64,000 bases of DNA from Pseudomonadota bacterium (GTDB taxonomy: Bacteria > Myxococcota_A > Polyangia > Polyangiales > Polyangiaceae), in NCBI GenBank assembly GCA_023423895.1, contig JAFAER010000094.1:1-64000 (forward strand), read 5' to 3'. The translations under genes and the position numbers were made by a program. The notes under the pieces are model-generated. The model ran no database searches. It was given only the letters and a program-made list of their open reading frames with translations, and had not been told where the DNA came from. Of this stretch, positions 8,424 to 17,456 are shown in pieces (positions within the stretch are counted from its first letter, which is position 1; each line of letters starts with the position of its first letter).

Positions 8424-9200
8424 ATGACGGAACGATGCACGGGGCTGGGGCAGTCGAAGGTCAACGAATGGGCGGACCGCGAGGAGCGCTCATGCGAGCT
8501 CCCGAAGGAGGACCCCCAGGCGGCGCGGGCTCGTCTCGATCGCGAGGCCGAGGCACGACAGAACGAATGGATCTCGTGTGGAGACCACGACGCCGGCATG
8601 TCTCGTTCCGCGATGTCGACCCGCGGCAAGGCCCCGAACGCGTCCGTCCCGACCGACGCGGACAGGCGCCGCGCCGCCAACGCGCGCAAGGCCGAGGAGA
8701 CGCGCAAGCTCGATCGCCCGATCCAGAGCGACCCGGTCGGCAACGCGATCCCGGGATTGATCGCCGGCGGCATCGTTGGCGGCGTCAGGGCAGCGGCAGC
8801 CGAGGCTGGAGTGGGGGGCATCGCCGGATCCGTCACCAAGCACTCGGCCGAGCACATCGCCGGGGACATCATCGAGCACGGGGCGCATGCCCTCGCAGAG
8901 GACGAGAAACACGCCGAAGCGGACCTGGCCGCGAAGGGCGCGGAGTCGAAGACGGGAACGCAGGGCTCGAGCGACACACCGTACGGCCCGCCTCCGCCGC
9001 CGAACGGCAACGCATCGGGTGCGGCCGGTCGCTCGAGCGGGAGGGCGACGAGCGAGGCGGCGCCGGAGCCGAACAAGAGTGAGGCGCCCCCGCTCCGCGG
9101 ACAGGATCGGGTGCCGTATCGTCCGGGCGAGGTGCCGCTCCGGGTGCCCGAGGCGCCTCATGCGAGCCTCACGTCCGCGCCGTTCGTCGTCCGGGGGTGA
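8424..9200 (+). CDS. Hypothetical protein, first gene of the Tad-like cluster
   Basis: The protein is 258 residues. The first 100 residues are charged, with several Cys. A Gly/Ala-rich hydrophobic stretch (about 110-145) contains GLIAGGIVGG and GIAGSV, glycine-zipper-like. The rest is Pro/Gly/Ser-rich and probably disordered. I do not recognise a family. It ends four bases before the next gene (ATG 9205) and shares direction with the TadE/TadG-like genes downstream, so it probably belongs to the same operon. Another reading frame stays open through much of this stretch, so the call rests on composition and on the tight spacing to the next gene. Confidence 0.55.
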   Translation: MTERCTGLGQSKVNEWADREERSCELPKEDPQAARARLDREAEARQNEWISCGDHDAGMSRSAMSTRGKAPNASVPTDADRRRAANARKAEETRKLDRPIQSDPVGNAIPGLIAGGIVGGVRAAAAEAGVGGIAGSVTKHSAEHIAGDIIEHGAHALAEDEKHAEADLAAKGAESKTGTQGSSDTPYGPPPPPNGNASGAAGRSSGRATSEAAPEPNKSEAPPLRGQDRVPYRPGEVPLRVPEAPHASLTSAPFVVRG

Positions 9201-9204
9201 TCGC

Positions 9205-9624
9205 ATGAGCCCGCGCGAGAAGAGCCTTCTGCTCCGCGAGTTCGCCGAATGGGCGCGCGTGCACGGACTCTCGGCACACCGGCACGAGGCTCAGTTCCAC
9301 GGTCTCGTCGGTGACACGCCGGTCGAGATCGAGACGGGCATCCGCGACAGCGATCTCTACAGGGTCGTCGCGACGATCTTCTTCGCGTGCGGGCACGGCA
9401 CGATGGTGCTCCGCGACGGCGATGTTCGTCCGGAGGACTCGCCGCTCGTGTCGCGGCTACGGGCGATCCTTCGAGAGGAGCGCGGGGGCCTCTCGATCCG
9501 TCTCGACGATGCCGTCATCACGGTCCGGATGCAGCCTGGGTCCGGACCTGCCGAGACGGGCAAGGTCCTCGACGCCGTGCTGTCGGCCGTCCACTCGACC
9601 GGCGGCGACGGCCCGTATCGCTAG
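9205..9624 (+). CDS. Hypothetical protein in Tad-like cluster
   Basis: The protein is 139 residues, with no signal peptide or TM segment. Its composition is that of a small cytoplasmic alpha/beta protein (LLLREFAEWARVHGL at the N terminus, then alternating strands such as TPVEIETGIRDSDLY). I recognise no domain. The start ATG 9205 lies four bases after the preceding stop. The next gene starts 65 bases downstream. Confidence 0.65.
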   Translation: MSPREKSLLLREFAEWARVHGLSAHRHEAQFHGLVGDTPVEIETGIRDSDLYRVVATIFFACGHGTMVLRDGDVRPEDSPLVSRLRAILREERGGLSIRLDDAVITVRMQPGSGPAETGKVLDAVLSAVHSTGGDGPYR

Positions 9625-9689
9625 ACGGGGCCCGGCTCGGCTTCGAGGAAAACGCGCAACTGTTCCGCGCGGCGGCCGAAGGGCAGGGA

Positions 9690-11666
9690 ATGCAAGCGCG
9701 CAGGCAGAAGGCGGCCGCACGAGGCGCTGTGCTCGTGGAGTTCGTGGTCGCGATCGTGCCGCTCCTCGTTGCGTTCTTCTGCCTGGTGCAGCTCGCCAAG
9801 CTGTACTCGGCGAAGATCGTCCTCGACCACGCGGCCATCACCGCGTCGCGCGCGGCGATCGTGATCCTTCCACCGAATCCCGACGCGCCGCGGGATCCCG
9901 CGAAAGGCCAGCGCGACGTGACGCGCGCCGCGGAGCTTGCGATGGGACCCTGGAAGACGTCACGCGCATTCACGTCGGTGAGCGTCGACGCCCGAACGCC
10001 GACCGAGCCGTACGGGATGACCAGCGTGCGCGTGACGGCGACGTATCGGTGCAGCGTTCCGATCGGCGGGTGGATCGTCTGCGGGCTTGGAGGGACGAAG
10101 ACGATGACCTCGGAGGCGAGCCTCCCGAACCAGGGCGCGCGCTACAAGAGGAGACGGCCACGGGGCCGGAGCTGGAAGGCGCCGAGGCGCGCGCGTATGC
10201 CGGCGAAGGCGAGGCGCCTCGTCACCGACACGCGCGGCGCCGTGATGCTCACGTCGATCTTCGCCGCGTGTTTCCTCATCGGTGGACTCTGGTTCATCGT
10301 CGGCACGACCGACGCCATCGTCCACCGGCAGCGCATGCAGGAGGCCGCCGATGCCGTCGCCTTCTCGGCTGCCGCGACCCAGGCGCGAGGAATGAACTTC
10401 CTCTCCGCGATGAACCTGATCCTCGTCGCGCTCGCGGCGATCTACGTGATCTATCGCGCGACGCAGGCGCTCTGCCATGCGGGCATCTTCTTCACTGGAC
10501 TCCCTCCGGGGACGACCTCGGCCGACTACCCCGGCGTCGCCGAGTCGAACCGCTGCGAGCTCAAATCGGTTGCAGGCTTCTTCGCGGGCGGTGTCGGCCT
10601 CTGTCCGGTGGCGACGATCCTCCACCAGACCCGCCGCCAGCTCGAGACGCAGATCCAGATGCACTACCAGCTCATGGACAAGGTCGTTCCGGGCATCAGC
10701 GCCGCCGAGACGGTCGTGGCTTCGGTCCTCACGCCGGTCGGGTCGGAGATCGCGAGCATCGTCATCGCCGCGAAGTATCGGCGCTTCGGATTCTCACTCT
10801 CCTCGTCCGTGTTGCCCGGAGGTGCTGCGTCGAGCGCGCTGATCGAGGACGACGAGGAGCGAAGCCGCGACATATCCAGCACCGACCAGAAGCTGATCGG
10901 CCTGCCGGTCGCGCGCGACAAGATGTTGACGATCTGCCTCGGGCTCGCGGGGTGGTCGGTCGAGAAGGCCGTCGACGGCGTCTCCATGGTCCTCGGGCCG
11001 GCAAGAGGTCTGCCTCCGATCCGGAGCGCCATCGACGAGGTGAGGAGCCTGGCCGAACGCCACGCGAAGGAGGACTGGTGTGGCGGCGCGAAAAATCGGT
11101 GGTGGGCGACCACCGATGGTCCGGTGAAGGTCTGGAGCCGCGCCGAGAACGGCAGCAGCTGGATGTCGTCGTACGGGGTGATCGTCGACATCGAGAAGAA
11201 CGATCCCAACGAACGTCTGGTCGCGTTCGCGACCGGCGATCCCGTGCGTGAGCGGGCGCGCTACACGCAGAAGGTCGGCAAGAGCGGCGGCACGCTCCGA
11301 CTGCATGTGGCAGAGGCCGAGATGTACTTCGACTGCGCCGATACCTGGGACGGCCGGTCATGCAACGGCGGCCACTTCGGCGCGATGTACGGGATGCGCT
11401 GGCGTGCGCGGCTCGTCCGCGTCCGGAACCTGCCGCTCCTCGCGCGCATGGCGGGGCCGGTGAAGGAGGTCATCGCGGCGGCGCGTCGGGGGCTCGCGAT
11501 GGCCGAGCCGCTTCTCGGGGGCGTGATCGATCTCGGTGAGCAGCTGCGGCTCGTGGACGGGCGTGTTCTTCGCGAGGGCGTGGTCGCGATGGACAACGCG
11601 GCACGTGGGGCGCTGGATGCGGCGGACGACGTCGCGGACTTCGGAGGCGACGAATGGGTGCATTGA
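9690..11666 (+). CDS. TadE-TadG-like fused pilus assembly protein
   Basis: The protein is 658 residues. Residues about 1-150 look like TadE: a basic start, then GAVLVEFVVAIVPLLVAFF with the pilin-like Glu, and a Cys pair near RCSVPIGGWIVCGLGG. After a basic linker (about 155-180) comes a second pilin-like segment, RGAVMLTSIFAACFLIGG, followed by QRMQEAADAVAFSAA, the pattern of TadG-type proteins, and a long C-terminal region with several Cys. No stop separates the two halves, so the gene encodes a fusion; an internal ATG at 10197 could start a separate TadG-like chain. TadE/TadG are minor pilin-like parts of Flp/Tad pili. No TadA/B/C motor or prepilin peptidase gene is present in the window. 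Confidence 0.7.
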   Translation: MQARRQKAAARGAVLVEFVVAIVPLLVAFFCLVQLAKLYSAKIVLDHAAITASRAAIVILPPNPDAPRDPAKGQRDVTRAAELAMGPWKTSRAFTSVSVDARTPTEPYGMTSVRVTATYRCSVPIGGWIVCGLGGTKTMTSEASLPNQGARYKRRRPRGRSWKAPRRARMPAKARRLVTDTRGAVMLTSIFAACFLIGGLWFIVGTTDAIVHRQRMQEAADAVAFSAAATQARGMNFLSAMNLILVALAAIYVIYRATQALCHAGIFFTGLPPGTTSADYPGVAESNRCELKSVAGFFAGGVGLCPVATILHQTRRQLETQIQMHYQLMDKVVPGISAAETVVASVLTPVGSEIASIVIAAKYRRFGFSLSSSVLPGGAASSALIEDDEERSRDISSTDQKLIGLPVARDKMLTICLGLAGWSVEKAVDGVSMVLGPARGLPPIRSAIDEVRSLAERHAKEDWCGGAKNRWWATTDGPVKVWSRAENGSSWMSSYGVIVDIEKNDPNERLVAFATGDPVRERARYTQKVGKSGGTLRLHVAEAEMYFDCADTWDGRSCNGGHFGAMYGMRWRARLVRVRNLPLLARMAGPVKEVIAAARRGLAMAEPLLGGVIDLGEQLRLVDGRVLREGVVAMDNAARGALDAADDVADFGGDEWVH

Positions 11667-12184
11667 AGGACTCGCTGGCACGGGCGACGCCGAGCGGGCG
11701 GCGGTGCTCACGGAAGCACCGGGCTCGGGCTCGGGCTCGGGAACGTGGAGCGGCGATGCTCGAGGCCTGCATCGTCCTTGCCGTGTTCGTCAGCTTCTTC
11801 GGCGTCGCGAGCTTCGTCTACCAGCGCTCGAGCGCACGGCTCGCAGTCCAGCATGCGACGCGGCGCGACGCGCTCTACTACGCGTCGCATGACTGCGACC
11901 GTGTCCCGACGGAGACGATTCACGACCTCGAGCCGCGACCTCCGCGCGAGGCGCATGACATCGCCGCGCGCGAAGGCTCCGGCGCCGACACGAAGCTTCG
12001 CGGTGAGCTGAACAGCGCGATCGCGTCGCAGGAGCGCGTCGTCACCGTGGGCCGTCTCTCGGCGAAGGTGTCGAGCCGATCGTGGGTGGTCTGCAACGAG
12101 CGACCGATCGACGGCGGCCCCTTCGGATTCTTCGAGTTCGGCTACCGCTTCTTCGACTCCTACTTCTCGAAGGCGGGACGATGA
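11654..12184 (+). CDS. TadE-like minor pilin protein
   Basis: The protein is 176 residues. A strongly basic N terminus (residues 1-32) is followed by RGAAMLEACIVLAVFVSFFG, a pilin-like hydrophobic helix with Glu at the position expected for TadE-type pseudopilins. The soluble C-terminal part has two Cys (HDCDRV, VVCNER). The gene overlaps the end of the upstream TadE-TadG gene by 13 bases and the start of the next gene by four (ATGA), so translation is likely coupled. Confidence 0.7.
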   Translation: MGALKDSLARATPSGRRCSRKHRARARARERGAAMLEACIVLAVFVSFFGVASFVYQRSSARLAVQHATRRDALYYASHDCDRVPTETIHDLEPRPPREAHDIAAREGSGADTKLRGELNSAIASQERVVTVGRLSAKVSSRSWVVCNERPIDGGPFGFFEFGYRFFDSYFSKAGR

Positions 12185-13101
12185 TGCTCGTTCTCCTCTG
12201 GGCCGCGCGACGGAGGCTCGGCTTCGAGCCGCGGAGGGCGGCGCGTGCGGGTGGTGCTCTTCGGGTGCTCTTCTTCGGTGCGACGATCGCGCTGGTGCTC
12301 GGCTTCTGGACGGCGCGCGCTTCGGTGAGCCACGCGAGCGAGGCGTCGATGGCGCTCGGGCGCGAGCTCTCGGCGCTGACGGGCGCGGCAGGCGAGATGA
12401 ACCGGATCGTCCTCAATGGCGAGCGCATCTCGATCGGCTGGGCATCGTCGGCGGACGACGTCGAGGCTGCGCTCGATGCCTTCGTCGCGCGCTCCTGCCC
12501 GAGCAGCTCGCACGAGGACCTCGGCACCTTCCGCCGGATGACGAGCAAGGACGAGGGCGTGGCCTTCTGCTTGCCCCGCCTCTCCGACGGGCCAAGCGTG
12601 GCCGCCAGCGCGCTCGCGCGTTTCGCGGAGCGGGGCGACCTCGCCGACCTCGGCGGGGTGAGCTACGCCTACGCCCGTCGTGAGTCCGACGGCACGACGC
12701 GCCTCCTCGTCGCGTGGAGCGATGGCCCGTTCCGTCCCGGTCTCGTCGCGTGGGACGGCGAAGGTGACGCCCCGGGCTCCGACTCGGCGCAGCTCCCGCG
12801 CCCGGGCGGATCGCGACGGCTGCTCACCGCGCGCATCGAAGGCGCACCCTACGCGCTGCGTGTGTACGAGGTCGACGACACGGCCGCGGCGCTGGTGACG
12901 CTCGAGGCCTACGAAGTCGAGATGACCGCGCGTGGCTGGACGCGGATCGACGACGCCACGGGCGCGCGGGTCTTCATGAAGGGCGACGTCTACGCGTTCG
13001 TGTCGTTGTCGCGCGCGCCCGGGAAGACCGTCCTGACGCTCGGCGAGCTTGCAGAGGACGAGCCGGGCCGCACGCCGGCTCGAGGTCACCGACCCTTCTG
13101 A
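12181..13101 (+). CDS. Membrane-anchored hypothetical protein, end of Tad-like cluster
   Basis: The protein is 306 residues. One N-terminal TM segment (about 28-46) follows a basic stretch; the rest is probably periplasmic, rich in charged residues, with Cys in ARSCPSSS and AFCLPRL. I recognise no domain. ATG 12181 overlaps the preceding stop (ATGA). It closes the run of same-strand, closely spaced genes from 8424. The residues around 75-85 (GEMNRIVLNGERISIGW) vaguely recall the RISFNG repeat of the ADYC protein; I treat that as chance. Confidence 0.65.
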   Translation: MMLVLLWAARRRLGFEPRRAARAGGALRVLFFGATIALVLGFWTARASVSHASEASMALGRELSALTGAAGEMNRIVLNGERISIGWASSADDVEAALDAFVARSCPSSSHEDLGTFRRMTSKDEGVAFCLPRLSDGPSVAASALARFAERGDLADLGGVSYAYARRESDGTTRLLVAWSDGPFRPGLVAWDGEGDAPGSDSAQLPRPGGSRRLLTARIEGAPYALRVYEVDDTAAALVTLEAYEVEMTARGWTRIDDATGARVFMKGDVYAFVSLSRAPGKTVLTLGELAEDEPGRTPARGHRPF

Positions 13102-13167
13102 ACGGACGGATGGGGCGCCGCCCGATGCGAGCGTCGCGGTCCGTCGGGCGGAAAAGAACAAAATAGT

Positions 13168-13213
13168 GTCGATTCAGTGATCGCCGACGCAACGGGCGGC
13201 GATTGCACAGGCG
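13168..13213. repeat. 46-bp upstream element, copy A
   Basis: This segment shares a core of about 46 bases with 48900-48945: both contain agtgatcgccga and, near the end, ggcggcgattgcacaggcg, both are preceded by A-rich runs, and both lie 55-60 bases upstream of a gene start (13269 here). It could be a promoter or operator element. Function is inferred from position only. Confidence 0.6.
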
Positions 13214-13268
13214 ACGAATCCAAACCTGTTCGGTCCTGAACGGGGCCGGAAGTGCGAGCGACTGCGAA

Positions 13269-13727
13269 ATGCCGCAACGCGAAGCGAAACCCACACCGGG
13301 CGACCTCTTCGAAATACCGCTGGAAGACGGCAGGCTCGGCTACGGCCAGGTGCTGAGTGCGACGCTGTACGGGTTCTTCGCGATCGCGAGTGAAGAGCGT
13401 GTGCCCGTGGAGAAGGTGCTCCGCAGTCCGGCGGCCTTTCGGATCGGCTGTCTGACCGGCGATCTCGAGGAGGGGCTTTGGCCGGTGCTGGGCAACTTCC
13501 CCCTTGCGCCGGCGATGCGGGAGCCGCTGAAGCTGTTCAGATCCACCGCCCCCGACTTCTGGTTCATCTACGAGTGGAGGCCCGAAACGGGCGGCCACGA
13601 TCGATGGGTCGCGCGGGAGGAAGCTGCTGGTCTCGAACGTGCCGGGCTATGGGAGCCTCGCTCTGCCGCGAAGCGATTGGCAATGTACCTGCGCGGTGAG
13701 CCGTGCCCTTGGGTGGAGACTGCGTGA
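13269..13727 (+). CDS. Imm26 family immunity-type protein
   Basis: The protein is 152 residues from ATG 13269. The N-terminal signature TPGDLFEIPLEDGRLGYGQV matches the Imm26 family, found as immunity genes of polymorphic toxin systems. The rest is a compact alpha/beta protein ending in RGEPCPWVETA. The stop overlaps the start of the next gene (TGATG), so the two are coupled. No toxin gene is adjacent. The 3' part of a second copy is found at 62990-63126, just after an RHS toxin operon, which supports an immunity role. The cognate toxin is unknown. Confidence 0.78.
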   Translation: MPQREAKPTPGDLFEIPLEDGRLGYGQVLSATLYGFFAIASEERVPVEKVLRSPAAFRIGCLTGDLEEGLWPVLGNFPLAPAMREPLKLFRSTAPDFWFIYEWRPETGGHDRWVAREEAAGLERAGLWEPRSAAKRLAMYLRGEPCPWVETA

Positions 13728-14122
13728 TGGGTGCTTGGGGCGAAGGACCGTTCGACAACGATTCTGCACTGGACTGGCTGTCCGCAGCGACGGACAGCGG
13801 AAGGGCGATCGAGCAAGCATTCGACGCAACGATCGATACCGACTACCTCGACGTCGATGACGGCTCTGCGGTGGTCGCCGCGGCCGCGGTCATCGCTGCA
13901 GCGGTCGACGGCGATGTGTCGGCGCTGCCCAAGAAGGCTCGCGTGTTGGCCGGCAACGTCGTCGCCGATGGCAAGCTCCGCGTGCGGGCCGTCGAGGCGC
14001 TCGATCGCGTGCTTGCTCCGGCATCCGAGCTCGCGGAGCTCTGGGACGAGGGCGACGATGGGGGCTTCCGGCGGCACATCGAGCAGCTTCGAGCGCGGAT
14101 AGGCCCGGCTTCGCCGTCCTAG
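13727..14122 (+). CDS. DUF4259 protein
   Basis: The protein is 131 residues, starting MGAWGEGPFDNDSALDWL, the clear signature of DUF4259. The remainder is helical and acidic (DYLDVDDGS, then Ala-rich helices). ATG 13727 overlaps the stop of the Imm26 gene. DUF4259 proteins commonly sit next to immunity-type genes; a direct function has not been shown as far as I know. A close paralogue lies at 63127-63540. Confidence 0.85.
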   Translation: MGAWGEGPFDNDSALDWLSAATDSGRAIEQAFDATIDTDYLDVDDGSAVVAAAAVIAAAVDGDVSALPKKARVLAGNVVADGKLRVRAVEALDRVLAPASELAELWDEGDDGGFRRHIEQLRARIGPASPS

Positions 14123-14126
14123 CGAG

Positions 14127-15209
14127 TCAGCGCGGCTTCGGTGGCGCGTCGAGCTTCTTGGGCGCCGCGTCGACCGCACGCACGTCGGCGCGTGGCGGCG
14201 GAGGCGTCTGCGTCGCTGGCGCCACCGGCGGAGCGGTGGGGAGCTTGCCCGCGAGCTTGCCGATGTTCTTTGCAGTGAGGACCCGAGCGTGTGCGCCCTC
14301 GACGGTGTCGCCGCGCGCTGCTGAGTCGAGGAATGCGGCGGCAGCAAGCGTGCTGCTCCGCATGGCGTCGAGCATCTCGAGGTACATCCTGACCTGGGCG
14401 TCGGCTTCGTGCGCTCCGTCGCGCTGGGCCTCCGGATAGTTTCCGGTCGGTGCGAAGCGCGTCGGATCGTGCCCGGTACGCCAGCATTCGACGCGTCGCC
14501 ACGACTCGAACGTCGCTCGGACCTGAGCTTCCTCGCTCTTGGTCAGCGGGACCTGACGCTTCAGCGCTGCGACGAGATCGTCGGCGTCGAACGAGATCGC
14601 ATGTGCACCCTGAGGGAGCAGATTCGCGGGCGTCGGCGTCGGTCGCGCGTTGGCGCATACGCGTTCGTCCGCCACCAGGAGCTCGAGCTTTCCGCGGAGG
14701 CCCGCGACGTACCCGGCATGCTCCTGGCGAACGACATCGGCGAGGCGCCCGCCGAAGACCGCAAGGAACCGCTCCTCGGTCGCGATGACGCGTTCGAGGT
14801 CGGCTCTCGTCGTGAGCGTGTCCGGCGGGACCCTGACCGGTGTCGCCCGGCGAAGCTGCTCGGCCTCGAGACGACCGAGGATCTCGCGCTCGGCATCGGC
14901 CGTGCCCCCCGAGCGACCGTCGGTCCGACCGCGGAGCCTTCCGATCTCGCGGTCGAGCGCATCGTCGGTGTAGAGCGAAAGGTCTGCAAGGCCGGGAGGG
15001 GCGGCGCTCTGCTGGAGTCGAGCCGCCGTGGCGACGGCATGGGCGACGAGAGCGTCCGTCGAGGGTAGGGGACGGACGCGGACGGCCGCTGGTTTCCCTC
15101 GCGCCGCCGGCGCTTTCGGCGGCGTCGAACCGCCGTTCGCGCGTGCAACGTCTTCTGGAGAATCGCTCGGATCGCGGGAGGCCCGGTCCCTGACTGCACC
15201 GACGGACAT
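14127..15209 (-). CDS. Hypothetical helical protein with Pro-rich ends
   Basis: The protein is 360 residues. Residues 1-55 are polar and disordered (Ser/Pro/Ala-rich), the middle (about 70-310) is rich in helices with alternating charge, and the tail is Pro/Lys-rich. There is no signal peptide or TM segment. The gene is convergent with the DUF4259 gene. Its first 60 codons and upstream region are duplicated at 17268-17500, where they form a truncated copy. The polar tails and lack of signal suggest a cytoplasmic or specialised-secreted protein; I cannot say which. Confidence 0.65.
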   Translation of the reverse strand: MSVGAVRDRASRDPSDSPEDVARANGGSTPPKAPAARGKPAAVRVRPLPSTDALVAHAVATAARLQQSAAPPGLADLSLYTDDALDREIGRLRGRTDGRSGGTADAEREILGRLEAEQLRRATPVRVPPDTLTTRADLERVIATEERFLAVFGGRLADVVRQEHAGYVAGLRGKLELLVADERVCANARPTPTPANLLPQGAHAISFDADDLVAALKRQVPLTKSEEAQVRATFESWRRVECWRTGHDPTRFAPTGNYPEAQRDGAHEADAQVRMYLEMLDAMRSSTLAAAAFLDSAARGDTVEGAHARVLTAKNIGKLAGKLPTAPPVAPATQTPPPPRADVRAVDAAPKKLDAPPKPR

Positions 15210-15542
15210 GCAGGTGAGTCGGCCGGTTCACAGCGAAGTTGCGCGATTCGTGAGTTTTCGTCCGAGGGGCCGGAACGAGGGCAGCGAATGCAGGTGCGCG
15301 ATCGGCGACCCGACGTCGACGCTGCCGCGGGATCGGGGCCGCACGGCTCGCGGTTCGACGCTGCCCGCGCGTCACGAGCGATCACAGGCGGACCGACCAC
15401 GGTAGCTCGCGTTCGTGTGCGTGACTTGTACGGGGCGGCTGCAATCGCCTTCGATACGTGGAATTCCAGTAGTGCGACAAATCCGAATGGAACGGGTCGA
15501 TAGGGATGGGAGCACGCCGCGCGGCCCGTTTAGGGTGCGAGC
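15210..15542. other. Divergent intergenic region, partly duplicated downstream
   Basis: These 333 bases separate the minus-strand gene at 15209 from the lipoprotein gene at 15543. Promoters for both should lie here. The left end (to about 15260) and the right end (from about 15500) recur at 17455-17510 and 17540-17580, with some 200 bases missing between them in that second copy. No open frame of note. Confidence 0.6.
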
Positions 15543-17264
15543 ATGAAGAGACTTGTTCTTGGATTGGTCGCGGCGGTCACGTCGATCGGGGCCATGGCGA
15601 TGGGCTGCAGCGGTGGCGAGAAGGCGAGGGGCTCGAGCGACCCAGGCAAGGACGGCGGTGGTGTCGACGCGACGGGCTCGTTCGCGATCGGTGGAACCGT
15701 GACCGGCCTCCGCGGCTCTGGTCTGAAGCTCCAGATCAACGGCGGCGAGGACCTCGCCGTCGGCTCGAACGGGACGTTCGCGTTCCCGAAGAAGCTCCCG
15801 ACGGGCACGTCCTTCGCGGTCACCGTGAAAAGCCAGCCGACCGCGCCGACTCAGACCTGCACGGTCAGCGGCGGAAGCGGCACCGTAGCGACCGCCGACG
15901 TCTCCACGGTGCTCGTGAGCTGCGCGACCAAGTCTTTTGCCGTCGGCGGAGTCGTGACGGGCCTCTCCGGTAGCGGCCTCGTCCTTCAGAACAACGGCGG
16001 CGACGAGCTCGAGATCGATGCCGACGGCGCGTTCACATTCCCCCAGCTGCAAGACGACGGCAGCGAGTTCTCCGTCGTGGTCAAGAAGGCCCCGACGGGC
16101 CCGGCGCAGACGTGCGAGGTGACCGGCGGGAAGGGAAAGATCGCAGGCGGCGACGTCCACAGCGTCAACGTGAACTGCTCGGATCGGACGTTTGCCATCG
16201 GCGGGACGGTCACGGGGCTCGAGGGCACGGGCCTCGTCCTCCAGAACAACGCGGGAGACGACTTGCCCGTGAACGTGAACGGGACGTTCGCGTTCGCTGC
16301 GCCACTCGAAGATCGCGCGTCCTACGCCGTCACGGTGAAGAGCCAGCCCACGGACAAGTGGCAGACCTGCACGGTCAGCGGTGGAGAGGGCACGGTGGCG
16401 GCCGCCCCGGTCACGGCCGTTGCCGTCACGTGCACGACCAATAGGTATGCGGTCGCCGGGACCGTCTCTGGTCTCGACGGCTCGGGGCTCGTGCTGCAGA
16501 ACAACGCCGGTGACGATCTCACGATCGAACGAAATGGTAGGTTCGAGTTTCCGGCCGAGGTCGAGAGCGGTGCGGACTATCGTGTCTCGGTTTTGACGAA
16601 CCCCGCGAACCGGAGCCAGACCTGCACCGTGACGAACGGCGCGGGAACGATCACGGACCAGGGCGTGACGAACGTCGAGGTCTCGTGCGTGACGAACACG
16701 TACACGGTCGGCGGCACGATCACCGGGCTCACCGCGGCGGGGCTCGTCCTCACCAACCGCGGGGTCGATGACGTTTCGCCACCGAGCGGAGCCGCCACGT
16801 TCACGTTCGCGACCGCGGTCGCGAGCGGAAGCACGTACTCCGTTGCGGTGAAGGCGCGTCCGCCGGGCTTCCAGTGCGCCGTCACGGCCGGGGCTGGCAC
16901 CGTGACGAGCGCCAACGTCACCGACGTGAGCGTCACGTGCACCGACTCATGCCGCGTCGTCGACGGTATCCGCTGGTGCAAGGACGACCAGCGTGGACGT
17001 TCGTGCAACGACCTCTGCACCGATCTCGGCTTCGGCCAGCCCACCATCAGCGACGAAGACTGGCTCGCGGCCCAGGATACGAGCGCAGAGTGCCTGCGAA
17101 TCGGCGCGGCGTTCGGTGCCACCAACGGGCACTCCGCGACGTATGTCTATGCGTGCGCGCAGATCTCCGGCGACAACATCCTGTGCTCGAACTACCCGTC
17201 TTGTCCGCGACGGCATCGAACCGGCACGGACGAGACGCAGATGGCCGTCTGCCCCTGCCAGTGA
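15543..17264 (+). CDS. Repeat lipoprotein with Cys-rich C-terminal domain
   Basis: The protein is 573 residues. A signal peptide ends in a lipobox (GAMAMGC). Then come six copies of a unit of 78-86 residues, each with the elements GGTVTGLxGSGLxLQ, a short Asn-Gly turn (NGTFAF), SYxVTV, QTCTVxxGxGTV and VxVSC. This is a known bacterial extracellular beta-type repeat, with a Cys pair in each copy that probably forms a disulfide. The last about 110 residues form a separate Cys-rich domain (WCKDDQRGRSCNDLC, SNYPSCPRR). It is likely a surface adhesin-type or structural lipoprotein. No enzymatic motif is visible. Confidence 0.8.
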   Translation: MKRLVLGLVAAVTSIGAMAMGCSGGEKARGSSDPGKDGGGVDATGSFAIGGTVTGLRGSGLKLQINGGEDLAVGSNGTFAFPKKLPTGTSFAVTVKSQPTAPTQTCTVSGGSGTVATADVSTVLVSCATKSFAVGGVVTGLSGSGLVLQNNGGDELEIDADGAFTFPQLQDDGSEFSVVVKKAPTGPAQTCEVTGGKGKIAGGDVHSVNVNCSDRTFAIGGTVTGLEGTGLVLQNNAGDDLPVNVNGTFAFAAPLEDRASYAVTVKSQPTDKWQTCTVSGGEGTVAAAPVTAVAVTCTTNRYAVAGTVSGLDGSGLVLQNNAGDDLTIERNGRFEFPAEVESGADYRVSVLTNPANRSQTCTVTNGAGTITDQGVTNVEVSCVTNTYTVGGTITGLTAAGLVLTNRGVDDVSPPSGAATFTFATAVASGSTYSVAVKARPPGFQCAVTAGAGTVTSANVTDVSVTCTDSCRVVDGIRWCKDDQRGRSCNDLCTDLGFGQPTISDEDWLAAQDTSAECLRIGAAFGATNGHSATYVYACAQISGDNILCSNYPSCPRRHRTGTDETQMAVCPCQ

Positions 17265-17267
17265 CGA

Positions 17268-17456
17268 TCAATCAATCGAACCGGTGTGCGAGACCAGAAC
17301 GTCCGTGGAGGAAAGGGGACGGACGCGGACCGCCGCTGGTTCCGCTCGCGCCGCTGAAGCATTCGGCGGCGTCGAGCCGCCGTTCGCGCGTGCAACGTCT
17401 TCCGGAGAGTCGCTCGGATCGCGGGAGGCCAGGTCCCTGACTGCGCCTACGGACAT
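17268..17456 (-). pseudogene. Truncated copy of the gene at 14127-15209
   Basis: The reading frame of 62 codons starts MSVGAVRDLASRDPSD and follows the first about 60 codons of the 360-residue protein at 14127-15209 (MSVGAVRDRASRDPSD), with the same Pro/Ala stretch, then stops. Sequence upstream of it is also duplicated. It is a 5' fragment left by segmental duplication and unlikely to be functional. Confidence 0.8.

Noticed and set aside
8333..9082. Alternative plus-strand frame overlapping the hypothetical gene at 8424-9200
   Set aside because: Its translation is Arg-rich and its end does not fit the tight four-base spacing to the next gene, unlike the frame chosen.
12400..12435. Similarity of NRIVLNGERISIGW in the Tad-cluster protein to the RISFNG repeat
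   Set aside because: Only a few residues match, there is a single copy, and the context differs.
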